Source of the DNA: an uncultured Methylobacter sp.
Lineage (GTDB): Bacteria; Pseudomonadota; Gammaproteobacteria; Methylococcales; Methylomonadaceae
DNA: 46,562 bases
NCBI GenBank assembly: GCA_903832775.1
Contig: CAILCX010000181.1
Location: forward strand, 1 to 46,562
Direction: 5' to 3'
The notes beneath the pieces were generated by a model. That model saw only the letters and a list, made by a program, of their open reading frames with translations. It was not told the origin of the DNA and did not search any database. Shown piece after piece: positions 1 through 8,094 of the stretch (position 1 is the first letter of the stretch; each line of letters starts with the position of its first letter). Made by a program: the position numbers and the translations under genes.

Positions 1-33
1 ATAAGTCTTTGGCTGTAATTACTATCTCCTCTT

Positions 34-64
34 GCTGTTTCGTTTTTTTTCAGGGCGAAACAGC
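34..64 (+). promoter_or_regulatory. Hairpin upstream of pmoA (pmoC-pmoA intergenic region)
   Basis: A perfect 9-bp inverted repeat (GCTGTTTCG at 34-42, CGAAACAGC at 56-64) encloses a 13-base loop that is mostly T. It lies about 58 bases before the pmoA start, in what would be the pmoC-pmoA gap of a normal pmoCAB operon. The T-run is inside the loop and not after the stem, so it is not a classical terminator. An mRNA processing or 3'-end protection element that lets pmoC differ from pmoAB in abundance is a reasonable inference. Confidence 0.6.
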
Positions 65-121
65 TAAGAAAGATGATAGTCATTAAATAAAAATAATTTA
101 AATCCTTTAGGAGGTAAGCTA

Positions 122-865
122 ATGAGCGCATCTCAATCAGCTGTACGTTCACGCGCTGAAGCAGTTAAAGTTTCACGTACGTTCGACTGGCTAATTCTGT
201 TTACATTGTTCTTCGTTGTACTTGGCGGATATCACATTCACTATATGTTAACCGGTGGTGACTGGGACTTCTGGACTGACTGGAAAGATAGACGTCTATG
301 GGTAACCGTGGCTCCAATCGTTTCAATCACTTTCCCTGCTGCTGTTCAAGCGGTGTTATGGTACCGTTACCGTTTGCCTTTTGGTGCGGTAGTTTGTATC
401 TTAGGTCTTCTGTTAGGTGAGTGGATCAACAGATATTTGAATTTCTGGGGTTGGACTTATTTCCCAGTAAACTTCTGTTTTCCTTCAAACTTAATGCCAG
501 GAGCTATTGTTCTTGATGTTATTTTATTGTTGTCAGGTAGTATGACTGTAACAGCAGTACTTGGTGGTTTGGCATATGGTTTGCTTTTCTACCCAGGAAA
601 CTGGCCAATTATGGCTCCATTACATGTACCTGTAGAATACAATGGCATGATGATGACACTTGCTGATTTACAAGGTTACCACTACGTAAGAACTGGTACA
701 CCTGAGTACATCAGAATGGTTGAAAAAGGTACATTGAGAACTTTCGGTAAAGACGTTGCTCCAGTATCAGCGTTCTTCTCTGGTTTCGTGAGTATTTTGA
801 TTTACTTCTTGTGGCATTTCTTCGGTAAATGGTTCGGTGGTACTTCATTCACACAAAGCACTTAA
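122..865 (+). CDS. pmoA: Particulate methane monooxygenase subunit A (PmoA)
   Basis: Encodes the 247-residue membrane subunit of particulate methane monooxygenase, which oxidises methane to methanol in the (intracytoplasmic) membrane together with PmoB and PmoC. Length equals that of known gammaproteobacterial PmoA. The protein is almost all hydrophobic helices and carries the family landmark GGDWDFW near residue 45 (the site used for pmoA PCR surveys) and GKDVAPVSAF near residue 209. The start is fixed by a near-perfect Shine-Dalgarno, AGGAGGT at 109-115, six bases before ATG. Codons such as TTC, TAC and GAC are frequent, as expected for a very highly expressed gene in an AT-rich genome. pmoB follows after 117 bases. 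The ammonia monooxygenase homologue AmoA is the only realistic alternative, and the serine-cycle genes in the window argue for a methanotroph. Confidence 0.98.
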   Translation: MSASQSAVRSRAEAVKVSRTFDWLILFTLFFVVLGGYHIHYMLTGGDWDFWTDWKDRRLWVTVAPIVSITFPAAVQAVLWYRYRLPFGAVVCILGLLLGEWINRYLNFWGWTYFPVNFCFPSNLMPGAIVLDVILLLSGSMTVTAVLGGLAYGLLFYPGNWPIMAPLHVPVEYNGMMMTLADLQGYHYVRTGTPEYIRMVEKGTLRTFGKDVAPVSAFFSGFVSILIYFLWHFFGKWFGGTSFTQST

Positions 866-907
866 TAAATTAAGTAATTTGTTTGATAAGAAAAACACAA
901 AAAGACT

Positions 908-974
908 AATGTTAAAGCAAATATTTGTTAAAAACATTGGATACTCTAAAAACTATAGATTCTCTATTATAGAG
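908..974 (+). promoter_or_regulatory. Two hairpins in the pmoA-pmoB intergenic region
   Basis: The first is nested: outer arms AATGTT (908-913) and AACATT (933-938) enclose the palindrome CAAATATTTG (918-927). The second, CTCTA-TTA-TAGAG (962-974), runs into the pmoB Shine-Dalgarno, GAGGAGG. They may stabilise the processed mRNA or tune pmoB translation. The stems are short and AT-rich, so only the position next to the ribosome-binding site makes them interesting. Confidence 0.4.
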
Positions 975-982
975 GAGGATAT

Positions 983-2227
983 ATGAAATTAATAAAAGAC
1001 AAGGTTGCTAAATTATCCTTTGTCGCACTGCTGGTAACTGTTACAGCAGCGATGTTTTACGCACCAACTGCATCTGCACATGGTGAAAAGTCGCAAGCAG
1101 CTTTCATGCGTATGCGTACTATTCACTGGTTTGACCTGAACTGGTCAAAAGATACAGTGCCTGTTAACGACACAATGACAATTTCTGGTAAATTCCACGT
1201 TTTCGCTGGATGGCCTGAAACTGTTGATAAGCCAGAAATTTCATTTTTGAACATCGGTATTCCAGGACCAGTATTTATACGTCAAGGTTCTTGGATCGGT
1301 GGTCAATTAGTTCCACGTTCAGTAACATTGGAGCTGGGTGAAACTTATGAGTTTAAAGTATTGTTGAAAGCGCGTCGCCCAGGTGACTGGCACGTACATA
1401 CAATGATGAACGTAAAAGGTGGTGGTCCAATCATCGGTCCTGGTAAATGGGTAACTGTTACTGGATCTATGGCTTCATTCACTAACCCTGTTACTACATT
1501 GTTGGGTGATACCATCAACTTGGAAACTTACAACCTTAGCAATACTTACTTCTGGCATGCTTTCTGGTATGCTCTAGGTTTGGCTTGGTTGGCATATTGG
1601 GCTCGTAAGCCAATGTTTGTTCCACGTCACCTTGCTGTTGAAGCTGGTAAAGCTGATACCTTGGTATCTGCTACTGATAGAAAAGTTGCTATGGGTTTTG
1701 CAGCTGGTACTATGGCGATTGTTGCTTTCGGTATGAGTAGCACAAACGCAGCATATCCAGTAACAACTCCTTTGCAAGCTGGTTTATTACGTGGTATGAA
1801 GCCAATTGAAATGCCTGCAAGAACTGTTAGCGTTAAAGTTGAAGATGCAACTTACCGTGTGCCAGGTCGTGCCATGCAAATGACTCTGACTATCACTAAC
1901 AATGGTGATTCTTCAGTACGTTTGGGTGAGTTTAATACTGCTGGTGTTCGTTTCTTAGATCCTAAAGTTCATGAAGATGAAACTGGTTACCCAGATGACT
2001 TGTTGGCTGAAGAAGGTTTGACTGTTAGCGATAACAGCCCACTTGCTCCAGGTCAATCAAGAACTGTTCAAGTAACTGCTTCTGACGCTGCTTGGGAAGT
2101 TTACCGTTTAGCTGACTTGATCTATGATCCAGACAGTCGTTTTGCTGGTTTGTTGTTCTTCTTTGATGAAGCTGGCAAACGTCAAATGGTAATGATAGAC
2201 GCTCCATTAATTCCATCTTTCATCTAA
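983..2227 (+). CDS. pmoB: Particulate methane monooxygenase subunit B (PmoB)
   Basis: Encodes the 414-residue copper-binding periplasmic subunit of particulate methane monooxygenase. Residues 1-32 are a signal peptide ending in ASA, so the mature protein starts at His33, the N-terminal copper ligand of the family. The partners H137 and H139 are present in the motif WHVHTMM, and H48 and H72, the bis-His site of the Methylococcus capsulatus enzyme, are also there. Order: N-terminal cupredoxin domain (about 33-170), two transmembrane helices (about 185-265), C-terminal cupredoxin domain (about 265-414). The start has a strong Shine-Dalgarno, GAGGAGG at 972-978. It is the last gene of the operon and is followed by a good terminator. 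Length matches the family and all key residues are intact. Confidence 0.98.
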   Translation: MKLIKDKVAKLSFVALLVTVTAAMFYAPTASAHGEKSQAAFMRMRTIHWFDLNWSKDTVPVNDTMTISGKFHVFAGWPETVDKPEISFLNIGIPGPVFIRQGSWIGGQLVPRSVTLELGETYEFKVLLKARRPGDWHVHTMMNVKGGGPIIGPGKWVTVTGSMASFTNPVTTLLGDTINLETYNLSNTYFWHAFWYALGLAWLAYWARKPMFVPRHLAVEAGKADTLVSATDRKVAMGFAAGTMAIVAFGMSSTNAAYPVTTPLQAGLLRGMKPIEMPARTVSVKVEDATYRVPGRAMQMTLTITNNGDSSVRLGEFNTAGVRFLDPKVHEDETGYPDDLLAEEGLTVSDNSPLAPGQSRTVQVTASDAAWEVYRLADLIYDPDSRFAGLLFFFDEAGKRQMVMIDAPLIPSFI

Positions 2228-2270
2228 TGAAAAATTAATGGTTAACTATAGTTAACTGTTGAGGAATTGA

Positions 2271-2308
2271 AAACCCTCGTTACCTTCAGGTAGCGAGGGT
2301 TTTTTTTT
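2271..2308 (+). terminator. Rho-independent terminator of the pmo operon
   Basis: A stem of about 11 bp (CCCTCGTTACC pairing with GGTAGCGAGGG, one G-T pair) closes on a TTCA loop and is followed by an unbroken run of T. It lies 44 bases after the pmoB stop and has the form of a textbook intrinsic terminator. Confidence 0.9.
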
Positions 2309-2779
2309 ATGAATTGATTGAAAGAAAAAAATTCTTAAAAAGAAAGGTTATTATTAATTTATATATAGACTGGTTCATGGTAAAAAGATATAAGACTGGC
2401 TGAGTCATTAAGGTGTAATAGCAGATTCATATGAGAAATTATCCTTGAATTGAATGAAGATTTAGAGATTAATAAATTAAGAGCAGGAGGTGTATGATTT
2501 TGAGGTATTGATAGCTAAATAAATAATAAGCTAATTTAATAACATACTAGTAACTTGTAAAATTAGCCGTTTTTGAGTAAAAAACGCCATGTATAGTGGC
2601 TTTTACAAATTCAAACCAACATCATGTGATACTTTGCAAGTAATTCATGCGATAAAGCATTAATTAAAACTTTAAATAATTATTTAAAAATGGAAAGAAA
2701 TGATAATAATTATAAATTGTAGATTTAAACATATAGTGGTAATATAAATTGTCACTTAAAGCAATTATCGCTTTTCTCA
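2309..2779. other. AT-rich intergenic region between the pmo terminator and tRNA-Leu
   Basis: No convincing gene on either strand. Contents are A/T-rich with many stops in all frames. Two weak hairpins occur: CGTTTTT with AAAAACG around 2567-2586, and GCCA with TGGC around 2586-2600 followed by TTTT. A TATAAA at 2743-2748 could be the -10 box of the tRNA promoter, but no -35 box at normal spacing is clear. Confidence 0.5.
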
Positions 2780-2866
2780 GCCGAGGTGGTGAAATTGGTA
2801 GACACGCCAGCTTCAGGTGCTGGTGGGGGCAACCCCGTGGAGGTTCAAATCCTCTCCTCGGCACCA
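2780..2866 (+). tRNA. tRNA-Leu (anticodon CAG, reads CTG)
   Basis: Cloverleaf read by eye. Acceptor arms GCCGAGG (2780-2786) and CCTCGGC (2856-2862), discriminator A, and CCA encoded at 2864-2866. The anticodon arm is CCAGC-TTCAGGT-GCTGG with anticodon CAG at 2814-2816. A long variable arm (TGGGGGCAACCCCGT region) follows, as in class II leucine tRNAs, and the T loop contains GTTCAAATC. Total 87 bases including CCA. Confidence 0.96.
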
Positions 2867-3601
2867 AAATTTAATAAATAAAAACTTAAAGAGCTATCTT
2901 TAAGCGTTATTAAAATTTCAATTCAGAATAAAATCTACCCTATTAAATCTAATTAAATCTAAATAAATTTAATAATATGAGTTTCATAAAGAATCTCATA
3001 ATGGCATAAATCTGAGTCTATTAGTTTAAAATCGCTAAATGATAAAATAATCTTTTGAAGAGCCTTGATAAATGAAGCGTTTAAAAAAAATTGTTTCAAA
3101 GATAAAAAATGTGCACTCTTCAAAAAATGCTTGAGTTATTTGAAAGAACTTTAATTTAAGGTGGAAAGTAAAATAAACAATTAAATGTTTATTTTAGGTT
3201 GAATAAATAGACTTTGAAAAAAAACATGTTGATGTGCAGAAGTTACCAATAATAATCAATATGGATTGATAACATAAGTGTTGCAAACTATGAGTAGAGG
3301 TTGGATGTACGAAATTATAAAAGATATCCAAATTAATTCAGAATAATTTAATATAGATGAAGTAAACGATTTTTGACCGTTAAAATAGAGCGATGAATTA
3401 AATTTTATTTTTGTATATATTATCCCCTACTATTCATTTGAAAGTGAAAGCTTCATTAAAATTCAAAATTAAGGTTTGTCAAAAATAAAAAAATTATGAC
3501 ATATCCTCTAAATACTTTTATGTTAAAAATCTGATTGATATACTAAGTACAGACATTGAAAATAGCTAATTGTATTCATCTTCTATAATTTAATAATTTA
3601 A
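2867..3601. other. AT-rich intergenic region between tRNA-Leu and rnr
   Basis: 735 bases without a supportable gene. A 7-bp perfect hairpin, CTTAAAG (2885-2891) with CTTTAAG (2898-2904), sits just after the tRNA and may mark its 3' processing or termination, though it lacks a good T-run. The rest is strongly A/T-rich with stops in every frame. No direct repeat of the tRNA 3' end and no integrase remnant was seen. It ends with a possible -10 box for rnr. Confidence 0.5.
3584..3589 (+). promoter_or_regulatory. Candidate -10 box for rnr
   Basis: A consensus TATAAT lies 12 bases before the rnr ATG. A TTGAAA at 3556-3561 is 22 bases upstream, too far for a normal -35, so the promoter is only half supported. 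If used, transcription would start about 5 bases before the ATG, giving an almost leaderless mRNA. Confidence 0.35.
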
Positions 3602-5839
3602 ATGACATTAAAGTCTAAAAAACCCGTTGATTTTAATTCAACAAATGATCCATATGCGCAGCGAGAAGCTGATAAATATGAGAATCCTATCCCTAGTCGT
3701 GAGCTTATACTTCAGTTTATAGAGCACTCAGGAAAACCATTGGGGCGTGAAGAAATTTCGGAAGCGTTTTCTCTAGAAGCTGAAGATCAGTTAGAGGCCT
3801 TGCGTCGCCGTCTGCGTGCAATGGAAAGAGATGGGCAGTTATTATTTAATCGTGGCAAAAAGTACTGTTTGGTAAATAATGAAGACCTAATTGCAGGACG
3901 AATTATCGGTCATGCTGATGGTTTTGGATTTATAAAACCAGACGATGGCTCAGATGATTTGTTTTTGTCACCCAGAGAAATGAATCCTTTATTACATAAT
4001 GATCGTGCATTGGTTCGTGTAGCAGGTGTTGATAAAAAAGGCCGCAGGGAAGGAGCGGTTGTCGAAATTTTGCAGAGAAATACACATCAAGTTGTTGGTC
4101 GACTATACAAAGATGACGGTTTTACTTATGTAGTTCCGGATAACAAAAATATAGCGCAAACGATTCTAATCAAAAAAGACGGCATAAGCAATGCAAAGCA
4201 AGGTCAAATTGTAGTTGCTGAAATCGTTGAACAACCCACCAAACTTCGTCAGCCAATAGGTATTATTATTGATGTGATGGGCGAGCATATGGCGCCTGGT
4301 ATGGAAATTGAAATGGCAATTAGATCCTATGAATTGCCCAATCATTGGCCTGATGAATTGCTAGAGGAAATTAAGCCATTACAAAAAGAAGTGCCCGAAG
4401 CAGCAAAACAAGATAGGGTAGATTTAAGGGCAACACCTTTAGTGACAATAGATGGTGAAGACGCGCGTGATTTTGACGATGCAGTTTATTGCCATAAAAC
4501 CCCAAAAGGTTGGAAGCTTTTGGTTGCGATTGCAGACGTTTCGCACTATGTGCAGATTAATTCGGCGCTAGATAAAGAAGCTCAAAAAAGAAGCACCTCA
4601 GTTTATTTTCCTGAGCAAGTTATACCAATGCTACCTGAGATCTTGTCGAATGGATTGTGCTCACTTAATCCTAAGGTCGATCGCTTGTGTATGGTTTGTG
4701 AACTTTTCATCGACGAACAAGGTAAGGTTGTCAGGTCGCGTTTTTTTGATGCGGTTATGAGTTCCCATGCTCGACTAACTTACAATGAAGTTGCCGCAAT
4801 GTTAGTTGATGGTGATGAGAGTTTGACCAAGAAATATCATATCCTGATGCCACATTTACAGGATTTATACGACTTATACAAGGTAATGCGAATTAGTAGA
4901 GAACAACGCGGAGCCATGGATTTTGATAGCCAGGAAACACGTATTGTCTTTGGTTCAAATCGTAAAATTGAAAAAATAGTTCCTGTGGTGCGTAACGACG
5001 CACACAAATTGATTGAAGAATTTATGATTACCGCAAATATGGCGGCAGCGCGTTTTTTGAATAGCAAAAAAATGCCTAAGCTATTACGTATTCATGATGG
5101 ACCAAGTAGTGACAAACTACTTAATCTAAAAACATTTTTAGGTGAAGTTGGCCTGATTTTGGGTGGAGGAGCAAAGCCAACTCCCTTGGATTATATGCAT
5201 CTGATGGAGTCTATCAAAGGCAGGCCAGATGCGCATTTGATTCAGACTGTCTTGTTGCGATCAATGTCTCAGGCTGTCTATAGTCCTGAGTTAAAAGGTC
5301 ATTTTGGTTTGGCATTGGAGGCTTATGCACATTTCACTTCACCAATTCGCCGTTATCCCGATTTATTGATTCATCGAGCAATCAGACATTGCCTGCAGGG
5401 CAAGTCTGTGGAAAGTTTTTTTTACGGCGTTCCAGACATGGTAATGCTGGGCGAGCAGTGTTCAGCGAATGAACGTCGCGCTGATGACGCGACACGTGAT
5501 GTGGTCAGTTGGCTGAAATGTGAATATATGATTGATAAGGTCGGCGATGAGTTCACCGGCATTATTTCTGCGGTGACCTCGTTTGGTTTTTTTGTTGAAC
5601 TCGCTGAAATCTATGTTGAAGGCCTTGTTCATATTAGCAACCTAGCACAAGACTACTTTCATTTTGATCCAATAAGTCATCAGTTAAAAGGTGAGCGCAC
5701 AGGAATTCATTATCGTTTGGGGGATAGTGTTAATGTCAGAGTTGCCCGTGTAGATCTGGATGAAAAGAAGATAGATTTTAATCTGGCAGAAATTCAGGCT
5801 GAAAAATCCAAACCTAAAAAAAGACGTCGTAAGAAATGA
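3602..5839 (+). CDS. rnr: Ribonuclease R (3'-5' exoribonuclease)
   Basis: Encodes a 745-residue RNase R of the RNB/RNase II family, which degrades structured RNA processively from the 3' end in the cytoplasm. N-terminal winged-helix region (about 30-90), cold-shock domains (about 95-250), RNB catalytic domain with the acidic motif DGEDARDFDDAV starting near residue 284, S1 domain (about 655-730), and a Lys/Arg-rich tail, KPKKRRRKK, typical of RNase R and not of RNase II. It is a little shorter than the E. coli enzyme (813). The codon just before the ATG is an in-frame stop and no Shine-Dalgarno is visible, so translation starts here in an unusual context. The last 4 bases overlap rlmB, the same rnr-rlmB pairing found in many gammaproteobacteria. 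Confidence 0.95.
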   Translation: MTLKSKKPVDFNSTNDPYAQREADKYENPIPSRELILQFIEHSGKPLGREEISEAFSLEAEDQLEALRRRLRAMERDGQLLFNRGKKYCLVNNEDLIAGRIIGHADGFGFIKPDDGSDDLFLSPREMNPLLHNDRALVRVAGVDKKGRREGAVVEILQRNTHQVVGRLYKDDGFTYVVPDNKNIAQTILIKKDGISNAKQGQIVVAEIVEQPTKLRQPIGIIIDVMGEHMAPGMEIEMAIRSYELPNHWPDELLEEIKPLQKEVPEAAKQDRVDLRATPLVTIDGEDARDFDDAVYCHKTPKGWKLLVAIADVSHYVQINSALDKEAQKRSTSVYFPEQVIPMLPEILSNGLCSLNPKVDRLCMVCELFIDEQGKVVRSRFFDAVMSSHARLTYNEVAAMLVDGDESLTKKYHILMPHLQDLYDLYKVMRISREQRGAMDFDSQETRIVFGSNRKIEKIVPVVRNDAHKLIEEFMITANMAAARFLNSKKMPKLLRIHDGPSSDKLLNLKTFLGEVGLILGGGAKPTPLDYMHLMESIKGRPDAHLIQTVLLRSMSQAVYSPELKGHFGLALEAYAHFTSPIRRYPDLLIHRAIRHCLQGKSVESFFYGVPDMVMLGEQCSANERRADDATRDVVSWLKCEYMIDKVGDEFTGIISAVTSFGFFVELAEIYVEGLVHISNLAQDYFHFDPISHQLKGERTGIHYRLGDSVNVRVARVDLDEKKIDFNLAEIQAEKSKPKKRRRKK

Positions 5840-6579
5840 AAATAAGTAAAATTTATGGCATTCATTCAGTGCAATCTGCTTTAGATTATTCTCCCAAAAA
5901 AATTGGTAAAGCTTGGGTAGATAGTCAAAGGCAAGATAAGAGATTGTTGCAGTTGGTCAATGATTTGTTGGATTTGGGAATTGAACCTGAAAAAGTTGAC
6001 CGAAAAAAACTGGATAAACTTGCAGATAGCAATAATCACCAAGGCATAGTTCTGGAAGTTGAAATGCCAGCTGAATTATCAGAAGCTGAGCTAAAAAATG
6101 CTGTTTTAATGTTGTCAGGCGCTGCTTTGTTTTTGGTGTTGGATAATGTTCAAGATCCTCATAATTTTGGTGCCTGTCTTAGAACCGCAGATGCAACCGG
6201 AGTAAATGGGGTAATTATTACAAAAGATAACGCTACTGGGATTACGCCAACTGTCTGTAAAGTTGCAAGTGGAGCAGCTGAAACAGTTCCTGTTTATCAG
6301 GTTACCAATTTGGCCAGAACTTTACGTTGGTTAAAAGAGCAAGGCATCTGGGTTATGGGAGCGGCTGGCGAAGCAACTCAGACAGCTTATCAAACAGATT
6401 TTACAGTGCCTTTAGCGGTGGTAATAGGTGCCGAAGGAAAAGGTTTAAGACGTTTAACCAAAGAGCAATGTGATTTATTGGTAAAGCTGCCAATGCAAGG
6501 GCAGGTAGAAAGTCTCAATCTATCAGTAGCAACCGGTGTGTTGCTGTATGAATGCGTAAGGCAACGATTGGCGAGTTAA
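5836..6579 (+). CDS. rlmB: 23S rRNA (guanosine-2'-O-)-methyltransferase RlmB
   Basis: Encodes a 247-residue SpoU/TrmH-family (SPOUT, trefoil-knot) methyltransferase that uses S-adenosylmethionine to 2'-O-methylate G2251 of 23S rRNA in E. coli. N-terminal substrate-binding region (about 1-75, beginning IYGIHSVQSAL), then the catalytic motifs NVQDPHNFGACLRTADA (about 112-128), IGAEGKGL (about 197-204) and LNLSVATGV (about 227-235). Length fits RlmB (243 in E. coli). The start ATG overlaps the rnr stop by 4 bases, indicating translational coupling. TrmH-like tRNA methylation is less likely, given the rnr linkage and N-terminal domain. Confidence 0.93.
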   Translation: MKISKIYGIHSVQSALDYSPKKIGKAWVDSQRQDKRLLQLVNDLLDLGIEPEKVDRKKLDKLADSNNHQGIVLEVEMPAELSEAELKNAVLMLSGAALFLVLDNVQDPHNFGACLRTADATGVNGVIITKDNATGITPTVCKVASGAAETVPVYQVTNLARTLRWLKEQGIWVMGAAGEATQTAYQTDFTVPLAVVIGAEGKGLRRLTKEQCDLLVKLPMQGQVESLNLSVATGVLLYECVRQRLAS

Positions 6580-6650
6580 TCAATGCAAAAAAGACATTTT
6601 TTTATGCTGTCATTAAGCTCTAGCTCAGTCAATAAAATAAGGAGTGTGTT

Positions 6651-7262
6651 TTGATTCCTAAGCTTCAAGGCATTGGTTTAAGTTGTATTCGTGATGACCG
6701 TTTACTGTTTGAGCAATTGGCATTTGAGGTGCTTTCAGGGCAGATTTTATTGCTGGAGGGCAAGAATGGCAGTGGTAAAACATCGTTACTTAGAATCGTA
6801 TGCGGTTTTCGTCAGCCCGATTCCGGTGAAATACGTTGGTGTGGTGATGCAGTAAATGACAGTCAGTTTTATGCACAAATGGCTTATGTTGGACATTTGG
6901 ACGGTGTTAAAAGAGAACTATCTGTATTGGAAAACCTGAAAATAGCACAGTCTTTAAATGCTACAGGGCAATACTCCATAAATGAAGCGCTGTGCAAAGT
7001 TAATTTGGCAGGCTATGATGATGTTCTTGTTCAGGCCTTGTCGGCGGGACAGAAAAGACGACTTTCATTAGCCAGGTTATTGATTACAGCTAATGTTCTA
7101 TGGATTCTGGACGAGCCATTTACCTCATTGGACAAGCAGGGCATTGCTCTGATTGAAACTTTAATGACTGAGCATTGTGCTAATGGCGGAATGATTGTGC
7201 TCACTTCGCATCATGATATTGATTTGAATGATGTTGATGTTTTACGAATTAACTTATCCTGA
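6651..7262 (+). CDS. ccmA: Heme exporter ATP-binding protein CcmA
   Basis: Encodes the 203-residue ABC ATPase of the cytochrome c maturation system I. With CcmB and CcmC it powers release of heme-loaded CcmE. Walker A is EGKNGSGKTSLL near residue 36, the signature is LSAGQKRRLSLARLL near residue 126, Walker B is LWILDEPFTSLD near residue 147, and the H-loop is TSHHD near residue 188. The start is TTG at 6651 with GGAG about 8 bases upstream. The stop overlaps the ccmB start by one base. First gene of the ccm cluster, 71 bases after rlmB. Confidence 0.95.
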   Translation: MIPKLQGIGLSCIRDDRLLFEQLAFEVLSGQILLLEGKNGSGKTSLLRIVCGFRQPDSGEIRWCGDAVNDSQFYAQMAYVGHLDGVKRELSVLENLKIAQSLNATGQYSINEALCKVNLAGYDDVLVQALSAGQKRRLSLARLLITANVLWILDEPFTSLDKQGIALIETLMTEHCANGGMIVLTSHHDIDLNDVDVLRINLS

Positions 7263-7936
7263 TGTCTTTAACACAAGCTTTTTTTGCGATTATTCGGCGC
7301 GACCTGGTTTTGGCATTGCGTCGACGTTCTGAAATAGCAAATCCGCTACTATTTTTTGTCTTGGTAATAACACTTTTTCCCTTGGGAATTGGCGCTGAAC
7401 CTCGATTGTTACAAGCTATAGCACCTGGTGTAATATGGGTTTCTGCATTATTGGCAGCGATGTTATCACTGGATAGTCTGTTTCGTTCTGATTTTGATGA
7501 TGGTTCTTTGGAACAGATTTTATTAAGTCCGCATCCAACATCAGTGTTGGTGTTGGGTAAAATAATCGCTCACTGGTTAGTTACAGGCTTACCCTTGTTG
7601 GTTGTGGCGCCTTTATTGGCGGTGTTTTTAGGCATGCCCAATAATTCGTTAGGTATTTTATTACTGACTTTGTTGCTTGGTACACCAGTGTTAAGTTTAA
7701 TCGGTGCAATTGGAGTAGCGCTAACTGTAGGATTGCGGCGTGGTGGCATGATTTTATCTTTGTTGGTTTTGCCTTTATATGTGCCAGTTTTGATTTTTGC
7801 TGGCAATGCAGTGCAAATGGCAAGTAGTGGCTTGCCGGTAGATGCACAGATTAATATCCTGATTTCAATTTTATTGATGGCGCTTGTCTTGGCGCCATTA
7901 CCTGTAGCTGCAGCATTAAAAATGAGTATAAATTGA
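7262..7936 (+). CDS. ccmB: Heme exporter membrane protein CcmB
   Basis: Encodes a 224-residue integral membrane protein with about six hydrophobic helices, the CcmB permease partner of CcmA. It begins AFFAIIRRDLVLALRRRSE, the usual CcmB opening, and contains the motif DDGSLEQILLSP around residue 79. Length equals E. coli CcmB (220) within a few residues. The start overlaps the ccmA stop by one base, so the two subunits are translationally coupled. A 158-base gap, the largest inside the cluster, separates it from ccmC. Confidence 0.95.
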   Translation: MSLTQAFFAIIRRDLVLALRRRSEIANPLLFFVLVITLFPLGIGAEPRLLQAIAPGVIWVSALLAAMLSLDSLFRSDFDDGSLEQILLSPHPTSVLVLGKIIAHWLVTGLPLLVVAPLLAVFLGMPNNSLGILLLTLLLGTPVLSLIGAIGVALTVGLRRGGMILSLLVLPLYVPVLIFAGNAVQMASSGLPVDAQINILISILLMALVLAPLPVAAALKMSIN

Positions 7937-8094
7937 TAATATCTCGTAGAATATAATAATTGTTTCGCTTGTCATAAATGAAAATTGCCTGCGCCAAAAT
8001 TTCAATTTTACGTATGTAATTACGAGAAGTTACACAAATAGCCTATTTATCCTTAGTTTTGATGTTTTCGCCATAAACCTTTCAGCTGAATCCT

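Noticed and set aside
2664-2867. Minus-strand reading frame of 67 codons across tRNA-Leu
   Set aside because: It is the antisense of a clear tRNA gene, which explains the open frame.
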